From: Anaerolineales bacterium UBA7227 | GTDB taxonomy: Bacteria > Chloroflexota > Anaerolineae > Anaerolineales > Villigracilaceae | Length of the DNA stretch: 14,687 nucleotides | Direction: 5' to 3' | Assembly: GCA_002473085.1 (NCBI GenBank) | Contig: DKTP01000023.1 | Coordinates: 1 to 14,687, forward strand | Shown here: positions 5,983-12,938 of the stretch, one piece after another | Numbering within the stretch: position 1 is the first letter of the stretch | Layout of the letters: the number at the start of each line of letters is the position of its first letter | Notes under the pieces: generated by a model | The model's input: the letters and a program-made list of their open reading frames with translations, nothing else | Database searches by the model: none | What the model was told of the DNA's origin: nothing | Translations under genes and position numbers: made by a program

Positions 5983-8103
5983 TCAATGTCTCTTCCACAC
6001 CTTGAATTCCTTCAAACTCGAACCGCCCAAAAACTCGCGGACGATGGAATTGGCGGGGATGAGGTTCGCGTCCACGGGAATGAACCACTCGAGGAAAGCC
6101 AGCAGGCGTTTGGCTTCGATGTATTCCGGCACGCCGTAGGGGACTTGTCGCAGCAGCGGCTCGGCCAGCGGTTTGAGCGCGGAGAGTTCGTACACCAGCG
6201 CGGAGTTGAACATCACGTCGCAGTTTTCCTGGTACGGGAAGATGTAACGCTTCTCGCCGCGGCGGACGGATTCCCAGCGCGAGATCGTCTGCGCGGCGGA
6301 GTAGCCGCGTTCGCGCGCGTCGCGGACGATGCGTCGGATCAGGCGCGTGTCGGTGGTGGAGACGCGATTGTGGCGGTCGAGGTTGACCTGCGTCAGGGCC
6401 GAGACGTAGATCGTGAACGCGCGGCCCGCGAGGGATTCGGGGAGGAGGCGGGGGTTGAGTCCGTGGATGCCCTCGAGGATGAGAGCCTGTCCCTTGTGGA
6501 GTTGGATCACGTCCCCGGCTTCGCGCCGTCCCGTCTTGAAGTTGTAGCGCGGCAGATGCGTCTTCTCCCCCGCGACGAGGCGGGCGAGGTCCTTTGCGAG
6601 GAGCGGCAGATCGAGCGCTTCGAGGGCTTCATAATCGGGGTTGCCGTCCTTGTCCAGCGGGGTTTTCTCGCGCGGCACAAAGTAGTTGTCCAATTCGAGC
6701 GGATAGGGCGAGAGGCCGTTAGCGAGCAGTTGGATGCTGAGGCGGCGCGAGAAGGTGGTCTTGCCCGAGGAGGACGGCCCCGCGATCAGCACGATGCTGG
6801 CGGCGCGTTCGACGATCTGCGCGGCGATCTGCGCGAGGTGACGCTCGTGCATGGCCTCGGAGACCAGCACGATCTCCTCGGCGCGGCCGGCTTCGATGGC
6901 GTCGTCGAGCGCGCCCACGTTGTCAATGCCGAGGCGGGCGAGCCAGTCGCCATATTGACGGAAGGCGGCGAGCAGTTTGGGATAGTCGCCCATCGGCTGG
7001 AGGTCGGCAGGCGCGTGGCGGCGCGGGAAGCGGAGCGTGAACCCGCCGTTGACGAGAGTCAGGTCGAACCACTTCAGGTATCCCGTCGAGGGCGCCATGT
7101 AGCCGTGCATATAGTCGCGCCGTCCGCTGAGGCTGTAGAGAGTGAGGTAGGGTTTCTGGCGATGGGCCAACAGGCGCGCTTTGTCGTTGAGTTTCAGTTT
7201 TTTGAAATAGGCGACGGCTTCCTCAATGGGGATTTCGGAGCGCTCGAACGGCAGGTCGGCTTCGACGAGTTCGCGCATGTGGGCGGCGAGCGCGTCGAGC
7301 TCCGACTGCGACAGCGGGCCGCGTCCCGACACCTGGCAAAAGTAGCCGCCCGAGGAGACGGAATGGTCAATCGTCAACTTGCCTTTGGGATACAAGTCGG
7401 CGAAGGCCATCTCCAGCAGGAAGATGAGCGAGCGGCGATAGATGAGCGCGCCGTCGGCAGTGTCCATGGCGACGGGTTGGATCAACGACTCGAAGTTGAC
7501 CCGATAGGTCAGTTCGTGCAGCTCGCTGTTCACAATGGCCGCGATCACGGGAGCGGAGAAGGTGTCCACGATCGGCTTCAGGAATTCCTCGACGCTCGTG
7601 CCGCGCGGCGCGGTCAACCGCCGCCCGTCGGAAAGATACACGACAACGTCGGGCGAGGGCGTGACCGAGATCTCCTTGCCGAGAAGCCGGGCGCGGAGTT
7701 TGAGCGTATAGATCATCTTCTCGTAACTCGCGGGGTTGAACAGGTCCACCCGCTGGTATCGGAGCAGGCGTTCGGGCGTCGAACATTCCTCCAGCCGGGC
7801 GGGGATGACGGAAATGGCGCCTTCGGGTTTCTCGTCCGCCACGTCCAGCGCGAAGCGGATCTCTTTGCGCGCGGCGCCCTCCCTGGTGATGGAGTTCTTC
7901 GAGAGAAACACGATCACTGCGTCGGCTTGCCGCACGGCATGACGGATTTCCGAGTCCCGATCCTGTCCCGCCGCCCGCTTCGCTTCGTCAAACCAGACGT
8001 CGAAGCCGCTCGAGGCCAGCCGCGCGCGGAACTCCCGAACCTTCTTCGCGTCGGCTGGGGAGTGACATAAAAAGATTCTGAGCTTCTGGTTGGCGTCGGG
8101 CAT
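5983..8103 (-). CDS. TIR domain fused to a TGS/ThrRS-like/uridine-kinase-family nucleoside kinase, 706 aa
   Basis: Three parts are visible. Residues 8-140 form a bacterial TIR domain (TIR_2 type): strand RIFLCHS (9-15), WFDE (37-40), FLSKNS (66-71), then RKEIRFALD (79-87) with Glu81 at the usual TIR NADase glutamate position, and ISVIPARLEEC (97-107). Residues about 150-215 resemble a TGS domain and about 220-300 a threonyl-tRNA-synthetase-like second domain (DHSVSSGGYFC, 246-256). Residues 430-706 are a P-loop nucleoside kinase of the uridine kinase/phosphoribulokinase group: Walker A GPSSSGKT (442-449), acidic LELDNYF (469-475), LILEGIHGLNP (541-551) and RRIVRDARERGYSA (590-603). The TGS-to-kinase part (about 550 residues) is a known free-standing family; the TIR fusion is the oddity. 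I chose ATG 8103 rather than an upstream in-frame start at 8172 because it follows the panE stop by one base and precedes the TIR strand; the earlier start lies inside panE. No strong Shine-Dalgarno is seen, so translation is probably coupled to panE. TIR domains often cleave NAD+; the kinase substrate is unknown. Confidence 0.88.
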   Translation of the reverse strand: MPDANQKLRIFLCHSPADAKKVREFRARLASSGFDVWFDEAKRAAGQDRDSEIRHAVRQADAVIVFLSKNSITREGAARKEIRFALDVADEKPEGAISVIPARLEECSTPERLLRYQRVDLFNPASYEKMIYTLKLRARLLGKEISVTPSPDVVVYLSDGRRLTAPRGTSVEEFLKPIVDTFSAPVIAAIVNSELHELTYRVNFESLIQPVAMDTADGALIYRRSLIFLLEMAFADLYPKGKLTIDHSVSSGGYFCQVSGRGPLSQSELDALAAHMRELVEADLPFERSEIPIEEAVAYFKKLKLNDKARLLAHRQKPYLTLYSLSGRRDYMHGYMAPSTGYLKWFDLTLVNGGFTLRFPRRHAPADLQPMGDYPKLLAAFRQYGDWLARLGIDNVGALDDAIEAGRAEEIVLVSEAMHERHLAQIAAQIVERAASIVLIAGPSSSGKTTFSRRLSIQLLANGLSPYPLELDNYFVPREKTPLDKDGNPDYEALEALDLPLLAKDLARLVAGEKTHLPRYNFKTGRREAGDVIQLHKGQALILEGIHGLNPRLLPESLAGRAFTIYVSALTQVNLDRHNRVSTTDTRLIRRIVRDARERGYSAAQTISRWESVRRGEKRYIFPYQENCDVMFNSALVYELSALKPLAEPLLRQVPYGVPEYIEAKRLLAFLEWFIPVDANLIPANSIVREFLGGSSLKEFKVWKRH

Positions 8104-8104
8104 G

Positions 8105-9172
8105 TTATTTTTTCGCTTTCGCCAGCAGTTTCCCTGGCTTTCCCGCGAACTCGTCCAACGGGATTTCCCCATTCGTCAGCGCGAGCAGCGTCTCGGTGAA
8201 CAATTGGTTGACGGGCGTCGGGACTCCCGTCTTCGCGCCCGCGCGGACGACCGCGCCGTGCAGGTAGTCCACTTCGGATTTGCCGCGCCCCGAGTGGAGG
8301 TCAATGTGGAACGAGGGCATCTTGCCGCCGCGTCCGCTTCCCGCCGCGCGGCCGAGGAGCGGTTTCGACAGCCATAGCGGGAGACGCGTCGCGAACGCCA
8401 GCGCGCGGACGGGCGTCTTCGGCAGGTCTACTACTTCGATTCCCTGCGCCTTCATCACCGCGAGACACTCACGCAGCATTTCGATCTCCAGTTTGTAGAG
8501 ACGCCTATCGGCAAAGACTTGCGCGGCGGTCACGTCCAAAATAGCCGAGGAGGGATTGGCGACGAGGTTGGTCAGCATCTTGGACCATTTCATGGAGGCC
8601 GCGTCGTGGAAGAGTTGGGCGTTGAGGTACGCGGCGTTGAACGCGGCGACGAGTTTGGCGGAAAGCGGATTCCCGTTGGCGATGCCGATGCCGCGCAGTT
8701 TTTCCAGCACGATGTCGCCCGCGGCGCGGCGTCCAATGGCGGAGGTGACCGTCCCGTAGACGACCTTGTCCGCGCCCAGCGCGTCCGCGATGGCGGGCTC
8801 GTTGTCCACGCCGTTGGAGAGGCACAGGATGGGCGGGAGTTTTTCGGCGAAGGGCTTCATCCCCTCCAGCGCGGCGGGCGTGTCGAAGGATTTCAACGCG
8901 AAGATGGCGACGTCGAAGGGCCAGTATTTGAGCGCGTCTTCGAGCGAGGCAGCCGCGACGAACGATTGTGGCGAGAGCAAATTTGCTTCTTTCGTCTTTC
9001 GTCTTTCATCGAGAGTCAGGTCAAGGCGCATCCCGCGCTGACGCAGATCGTCCGCCACAGAGGGCTGCTCCACAAAGACGACACGCTGACCCGCGAGCGC
9101 GAGCGAGCCGCCGATATACGTCCCGATGGCGCCCGCGCCGAAGGCGAGGATGTTGAGAGGGGAAGGAGGCAT
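8105..9172 (-). CDS. panE: 2-dehydropantoate 2-reductase family protein (PanE/ApbA), 355 aa
   Basis: This family reduces ketopantoate to pantoate with NADPH in the cytoplasm, on the route to pantothenate and coenzyme A. The N-terminal Rossmann fold opens with AFGAGAIGTYIGG (10-22). The C-terminal ketopantoate reductase domain carries the catalytic-lysine block MKWSKMLTNLVANPSSAI, like KLxxNxxxNP in E. coli PanE, and later GKSEVDYLHG, which matches the substrate-binding (S/T)E(I/V)DY motif. At 355 residues it is longer than E. coli PanE (about 300). Part of the excess is the DERRKTKEA stretch (55-63), encoded by a heptamer repeat (see that entry). The start ATG 9172 is the only good one before the GxGxxG loop; no clear ribosome binding site precedes it, and heptamer repeats occupy the upstream gap. 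The stop TAA lies one base before the TIR-kinase start. The family also includes paralogues of unclear substrate, so the exact reaction is not certain. Confidence 0.87.
   Translation of the reverse strand: MPPSPLNILAFGAGAIGTYIGGSLALAGQRVVFVEQPSVADDLRQRGMRLDLTLDERRKTKEANLLSPQSFVAAASLEDALKYWPFDVAIFALKSFDTPAALEGMKPFAEKLPPILCLSNGVDNEPAIADALGADKVVYGTVTSAIGRRAAGDIVLEKLRGIGIANGNPLSAKLVAAFNAAYLNAQLFHDAASMKWSKMLTNLVANPSSAILDVTAAQVFADRRLYKLEIEMLRECLAVMKAQGIEVVDLPKTPVRALAFATRLPLWLSKPLLGRAAGSGRGGKMPSFHIDLHSGRGKSEVDYLHGAVVRAGAKTGVPTPVNQLFTETLLALTNGEIPLDEFAGKPGKLLAKAKK
8987..9010. repeat. Heptamer repeat GTCTTTC inside panE
   Basis: Three tandem 7-base units (TTCTTTC 8987-8993, GTCTTTC 8994-9000, GTCTTTC 9001-9007) plus a partial unit ATC run through the panE coding sequence. 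Read on the - strand they encode most of DERRKTKE. Three units make 21 bases, so the frame is kept; gain or loss of one unit would shift it. A perfect palindrome GCAAATTTGC (8977-8986) directly adjoins the array. Confidence 0.7.
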
Positions 9173-9181
9173 AGGATTTAC

Positions 9182-9230
9182 GATTGGTGATTAGTGATTG
9201 GTAATTGGTGATTGGTGATTGGAGATTGAC
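9182..9230. repeat. Heptamer array, consensus GATTGGT, seven units
   Basis: Seven head-to-tail 7-base units occupy the spacer upstream of panE: GATTGGT, GATTAGT, GATTGGT, AATTGGT, GATTGGT, GATTGGA, GATTGAC. Each differs from the consensus by at most two bases, and there are no length changes. The array starts ten bases upstream of the panE start codon, so it would form most of any panE 5' leader. It is not a CRISPR array: there are no spacers. Confidence 0.9.
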
Positions 9231-9231
9231 T

Positions 9232-9290
9232 CTGATGACTGAACACTGATCACTGATGACTGATCACTGATCACTGCTCACTGCTCACTG
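9232..9290. repeat. Heptamer array, consensus CTGATCA, eight units
   Basis: Eight 7-base units plus a partial CTG follow the GATTGGT array after one base: CTGATGA, CTGAACA, CTGATCA, CTGATGA, CTGATCA, CTGATCA, CTGCTCA, CTGCTCA. The consensus contains TGA on both strands (its reverse complement is TGATCAG), and a 7-base period rotates it through every frame. The array therefore carries stop codons in all frames. It supplies the stop codon and last residues of the histidine phosphatase gene. Confidence 0.9.
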
Positions 9291-9910
9291 GATGTCCAAT
9301 GAGAACGGTCAAAACGCAGGAGCCGCCAGTTGTGCCATTCGGGGTTGTAGACGAAATCGGCGAAGGTGGTGTTGCGGAACCAGAAGCGCGGTCCGTGATG
9401 ATGCGCTTGCGGCGTGATGTTCAGGATGGAGTACAGCGCCATGTTCAAAATGCCGCCGTGCGAGACGACGAGGTAACGTCCCGGCTTGCGGTCGAGGATG
9501 GACTGGATGCCGCGGCCCGCGCGCAGGTAGACTTCGAGTCGGCTTTCGCCCGTCTCGCCGATGCGGGTGTAGGGCGTGAGGAACTTCGGCTCGTCCTGGT
9601 CAATCTCGTCTTCGCGCAAGCCCGCCAGCCGCCCGTTGTCCATCTCCATCCAAAGCGGGTCAATTTCCAGCGGGACATTCAACGCGCGGACGACGATCTC
9701 CGCCGTCTCTTTGGCGCGCAAGAGCGGGCTGGCGATGCAGAGGTCGAAGACGGCGCCCTCCGAGGTCCAGCGCGAAGCGAGAGCGCGCGCCTGCTCGCGT
9801 CCCTTGTCTGTCAGCGGGAAATCGGCCTGTCCCTGGAAGCGGTTCTCCTGGTTGCCGAGCGATTCGCCGTGGCGCACGAACGTCACATAAAAATTTTTGT
9901 CGAGGTTCAT
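9278..9910 (-). CDS. Histidine phosphatase family protein (phosphoglycerate mutase-like), 210 aa
   Basis: This is a member of the branch 1 histidine phosphatases, which transfer phosphate through a phospho-histidine. Visible catalytic residues are the RHGES motif (13-17, nucleophile His14), Arg65 in SPLLRAKETA, a Glu in WMEMDNG (about 89) and the second histidine in VVSHGG (His151). The start ATG 9910 overlaps the previous gene's stop (ATGA at 9910-9907) and lies seven codons before the catalytic motif. A longer in-frame extension upstream is a shadow of the glycosyltransferase. The last residues (SSEQ) and the TGA come from the heptamer array at 9232-9290, so the original C-terminus may have been altered by the repeat. 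Substrate is unknown: phosphosugars, nucleotides or phosphoglycerate are all possible. The coupling to two glycosyltransferases suggests a sugar-phosphate or lipid-phosphate role, which is inference. Confidence 0.88.
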   Translation of the reverse strand: MNLDKNFYVTFVRHGESLGNQENRFQGQADFPLTDKGREQARALASRWTSEGAVFDLCIASPLLRAKETAEIVVRALNVPLEIDPLWMEMDNGRLAGLREDEIDQDEPKFLTPYTRIGETGESRLEVYLRAGRGIQSILDRKPGRYLVVSHGGILNMALYSILNITPQAHHHGPRFWFRNTTFADFVYNPEWHNWRLLRFDRSHWTSSEQ

Positions 9911-11964
9911 TCGGTTCCCATCGGGCAGTAATGAAGGTCGGTTTGGATTTGCGCGGCCGCGGCGCGGTCGGGCAACGACAGCGCGCCGTCCGCGGCGACT
10001 CTCTGCCAGAGCGCGCACAGCGCGGGCCGCAGGATCGGCATCTGCCCCGCGGCGTCCATCGTCAACTTGCGGGCCTCGTCCACGCGCGAGAGACGGGCAT
10101 AGGCCTCGATGAACGGCAGGTACTCGGCAGGGTTGTTCGGGAGGAACGGGACGGCAAACGCCCCGTCGCCGAGGCGGGCGACCGCCTCCCAATTTCCCTG
10201 CGAACGGGCGAGGTCGGCCTGCTCGAAATAATAACACCATTGACGCGGCGGCTCGCTCCCGAAGATCGCCTCGGGCGGACGGGCAGGCGGATCGGCGGAA
10301 GCGATCCGCGCCATGTTCGAAAGCGGGAGCGCGGCCGCCTCCTCCCGACGGAGGAACGGGAGTCCAAAACCGAGCAGCGACTCAGTCGCCTCGCGCGAAC
10401 GCGGCGCGACGGGCAGGTCCGCGTCGTAGACGGGATGGAGGACGCGCAGGCACGACGGCGGCGCGAACTGCGTCACGATCAACGCGTCGGAGGAGACGAC
10501 GAAATCGCTGGTAAAGAGCCGTCCCTGAATCGGCTGGGAAAATTTCATCGCGTCGCTCTGGAAGTTCAGGCGCGTGGACATCGAGACCTGGTGGATCGCG
10601 CTGAGTTCGTCGGAGTTCGGCGCGTACATCCAATTGGTCGCGAACCCCAGCGCGTCGTCGTCCGTGAAGCGAAAGGGGGCGCGCTCCGAAAGGATGGACG
10701 TGCCGCTTTCGAGCGCGGGCACGCGCCAGGATAACTGCCAGAAGTAGGCTTTCTGCGCCTTCCAATCTTCGCGGAAGAAGAACGCGTTTTGGACCTGCAA
10801 TCCCACCGCCAGCGCGACGAGCGCGGACGCGGCCGCCGTCCGCCAGGCGGGACGCGGGAGGAGCTCCAGCCCCGCGGCGAGGAGCAGGGAGACGCCGAAC
10901 GCGAAGGGCTGCGTGAATCGGTCGTCGGGGAATTTCAACTGGACGGGCAGGCGCGCCGCGTAGAACGGAATCCCCGCCGTCAGCGCGGCGAGAGCGCCGA
11001 CGCCCATCCATTGCAGGATCGGCGTGCGGACGGTTTTCTCACCGGCGGAATCCGATTGCAAGCGATTGGGATAAACCATGAAAAGCGCGAAGACCGCGAG
11101 CAGGATGAGCCAGTAAACGAGCGTGAGCCGCGTCCCCATTTCGGCGGAGGGAGGCAGGCGGAACACGCCGAGCCACGCCGCGGCCGAGGCGTTCCAGACG
11201 CCGTCCCAGATTTGCCGCGGCAGGGACGCGAGCGCCGAGGCCTGCGAGGTGACCTGGTAGAGCTGCGACTCGAAGAAGAATCCTCGCCAGACGACGAACG
11301 CGGCAAGTATCAGTCCGTATGGAAGATAGGCGAGCGCGGCGCGTTTCCAGCGGCGACGCGGCTCGTTTTCCACGCCGCCGAGCGCCAGCCAGAACAGGAT
11401 CGGGCGCAGCAGTTCGAGGCCGAAGAAATATTCGGTGGAAAAAAGTTGCAGCGCGGAGAGAGTCAACGCGGCGAGGGTCGCGGCCGCGCGCCCGCGTCCG
11501 CCGCGCAGCGCCAGCAGGGAAAGTCCCAGCGAGGCGTAGAACATCGCCAGCGCCATCGAGTAGTGACTGTACGCGACGGCGATGGAGTGCTGGCTGAAAC
11601 CTGGATATACCAGCGCGAAGACCGCCGCCCAGAACGCGAAGCTGTCCCGACGCGGCCACGTCAGGCGGAGCGACCACCATAAAGTCACGGCGGCGAGCCA
11701 GCGCATGAGGAGCGCGAAGACCTGCCAGGCGAGCAGGTTCGTCCCGAACAGGGAAATGGTGGCGACGTAAAAATATCCCCACAGCGGGCGCGCTTTGGCG
11801 AAATAGTCGAGCAGGGCGCGCGGCCCCCGCAAAGACATGAGGCCGATCAAACCCCAGTCGTCCCAATGAAAACCCTGCTGCGCGGCGAAGAGTCCATACG
11901 CCGCGAGGGTGACGGCGAGCAGAACGATGGGGACGGTCCACGGACGAAACAGGCGCGCCGTCAT
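9907..11964 (-). CDS. GT-C-like multi-pass membrane glycosyltransferase candidate with TPR-like tail, 685 aa
   Basis: The first 400 residues hold about ten or eleven membrane segments. After the first helix comes HWDDW (33-37), an acidic motif in the first outer loop like the DD/DE motif of GT-C glycosyltransferases (PMT, ArnT and related families). These use polyprenyl-phosphate sugars on the outer face of the membrane. Residues about 400-570 are a soluble region without recognised motifs, and 575-650 look like TPR-type helical repeats (QADLARSQGNWEAVARLGDG, then AYARLSRVDEARKLTMDAAG). The start ATG 11964 overlaps the stop of the preceding gene (ATGA); an in-frame extension to 12351 only shadows that gene. 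The upstream neighbour is a GtrB/DPM-like enzyme that makes polyprenyl-phosphate sugars, so this protein may use its product to decorate an exported glycan, lipid or protein. Acceptor and sugar cannot be told. An uncharacterised membrane protein without enzymatic activity is the main alternative. Confidence 0.72.
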   Translation of the reverse strand: MTARLFRPWTVPIVLLAVTLAAYGLFAAQQGFHWDDWGLIGLMSLRGPRALLDYFAKARPLWGYFYVATISLFGTNLLAWQVFALLMRWLAAVTLWWSLRLTWPRRDSFAFWAAVFALVYPGFSQHSIAVAYSHYSMALAMFYASLGLSLLALRGGRGRAAATLAALTLSALQLFSTEYFFGLELLRPILFWLALGGVENEPRRRWKRAALAYLPYGLILAAFVVWRGFFFESQLYQVTSQASALASLPRQIWDGVWNASAAAWLGVFRLPPSAEMGTRLTLVYWLILLAVFALFMVYPNRLQSDSAGEKTVRTPILQWMGVGALAALTAGIPFYAARLPVQLKFPDDRFTQPFAFGVSLLLAAGLELLPRPAWRTAAASALVALAVGLQVQNAFFFREDWKAQKAYFWQLSWRVPALESGTSILSERAPFRFTDDDALGFATNWMYAPNSDELSAIHQVSMSTRLNFQSDAMKFSQPIQGRLFTSDFVVSSDALIVTQFAPPSCLRVLHPVYDADLPVAPRSREATESLLGFGLPFLRREEAAALPLSNMARIASADPPARPPEAIFGSEPPRQWCYYFEQADLARSQGNWEAVARLGDGAFAVPFLPNNPAEYLPFIEAYARLSRVDEARKLTMDAAGQMPILRPALCALWQRVAADGALSLPDRAAAAQIQTDLHYCPMGTE

Positions 11965-12914
11965 TCGTCCGTTTTCTCCTCGCGTTTGACGATATAGATG
12001 GGACGGCGTTTCACTTCCTGAAAAATGTAACCCACATACACGCCGATAAAACCGAGAAGTACCATCAGCATCCCGCCGACGATGAGGATGACGAACATCA
12101 GCGAACTCCAGCCAGGCGCGAGGTTGGACGTGCGTCCCGTCACCCAGAAGGAAAGCACATAGACCATTTCCGCCAGCGCCAGCAGGAGCAGGATCCCGCC
12201 GAGGCTGAGTCCCACGTACAAGGGCGCGAGCGAGAACGAGAAGATGGCGTCCATCGCGAGGCGGAACATTTTTCCGAGGGAATATTTCGACGAGCCCGCG
12301 ACGCGCTCCTCCTGGTGATACGGCAGGATGGCGGACTTGAACCCGATCCACGAGACCATGCCGCGCAGGAAGCGATGATACTCAGGCATGGCCTTCAACG
12401 CATCCACAGCGCGGCGCGACAGGGCGCGAAAATCCGCCGCGCCTGGCAGGACGCGCGTCCCTGAGATGAAGTTCAGGAGGCGGTAGAACCAATCCGAAGT
12501 CCACTTCTTGAAGCGTCCCGCCTGAGCGTCGGAGGCGCGCTGCGCCTGTACGACGTCGTATCCCTGCGCCGTCAGTTCGAGCATCTGCGCGATCATTTCG
12601 GGCGGATGCTGTCCGTCGGCGTCGAGCGAGACGACCGAGTCGCCGCGCGAGGCGTCGAGGCCCGCGGTCAGCGCGGCCTGGTGACCGAAGTTGCGGCTGA
12701 GCGAGATCACGCGCACGCGTCCGTCGGACTTTGCCAGCGCAGCCAATTCTGACGCGGTCCCGTCCGAGGAGCCGTCGTCCACATAGATGAACGTGAAGTC
12801 GTACGGGAGCGCGTCCACAGCCGCGCGCAGACGCGCGTGCGTCCGCGCCAGCACGCCCGCCTCGTTGTAGACGGGGATGACGAGGTCAACGGAATTTGGT
12901 TTGCGCGGGGACAT
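11961..12914 (-). CDS. GtrB/DPM1-like polyprenyl-phosphate glycosyltransferase (GT2), 317 aa
   Basis: This is a GT-A fold family 2 transferase that moves a sugar from a nucleotide sugar to a polyprenyl phosphate at the inner face of the membrane. Motifs are VIPVYNEAG (12-20), VDDGSSDGT (45-53) for nucleotide binding, LDADGQHPP (97-105) with the metal-binding DxD, and RVAGSSKYS (204-212), the interface-helix motif typical of GtrB/ArnC/DPM proteins. Two C-terminal membrane segments (about 228-257 and 268-298) followed by a basic tail match the GtrB architecture. The start ATG 12914 has no Shine-Dalgarno at normal distance. Instead a -10-like TAGAAT lies six bases upstream, suggesting a leaderless mRNA. 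The gene heads a coupled trio with the GT-C-like gene and the histidine phosphatase. The sugar transferred (glucose, mannose, GlcNAc or other) cannot be read from sequence. Confidence 0.9.
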   Translation of the reverse strand: MSPRKPNSVDLVIPVYNEAGVLARTHARLRAAVDALPYDFTFIYVDDGSSDGTASELAALAKSDGRVRVISLSRNFGHQAALTAGLDASRGDSVVSLDADGQHPPEMIAQMLELTAQGYDVVQAQRASDAQAGRFKKWTSDWFYRLLNFISGTRVLPGAADFRALSRRAVDALKAMPEYHRFLRGMVSWIGFKSAILPYHQEERVAGSSKYSLGKMFRLAMDAIFSFSLAPLYVGLSLGGILLLLALAEMVYVLSFWVTGRTSNLAPGWSSLMFVILIVGGMLMVLLGFIGVYVGYIFQEVKRRPIYIVKREEKTDE

Positions 12915-12920
12915 TCGGGG

Positions 12921-12929
12921 ATTCTACCA
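12921..12929 (-). promoter_or_regulatory. Extended -10 promoter, probably giving a leaderless transcript of the GT2 gene
   Basis: In the 24-base gap between the glpD stop (12939) and the GT2 start (12914), the - strand reads TGGTAGAAT at 12929-12921: an extended -10 (TG plus one base plus TAGAAT, 5 of 6 consensus). Six bases separate it from the ATG, so transcription would start at or next to the A of the start codon. No convincing -35 is found 17-18 bases upstream, where it would lie inside the end of glpD. Confidence 0.45.
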
Positions 12930-12938
12930 TCCTTCGAT

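Noticed and set aside
5986..8070. 694-codon open frame on the + strand, antisense to the TIR-kinase gene
   Set aside because: Its translation is low-complexity (rich in Gly, Arg, Val, Glu) with no recognisable domain, while the opposite strand encodes clear TIR and kinase motifs. Long antisense frames are expected in GC-rich genes.
8104..8172. Longer N-terminus of the TIR-kinase starting at 8172
   Set aside because: The extra 23 residues lie inside panE in another frame and show no conserved pattern; ATG 8103 lies one base after the panE stop.
9182..9290. CRISPR array
   Set aside because: Units are 7 bases, head to tail, without spacers, and no cas gene is nearby.
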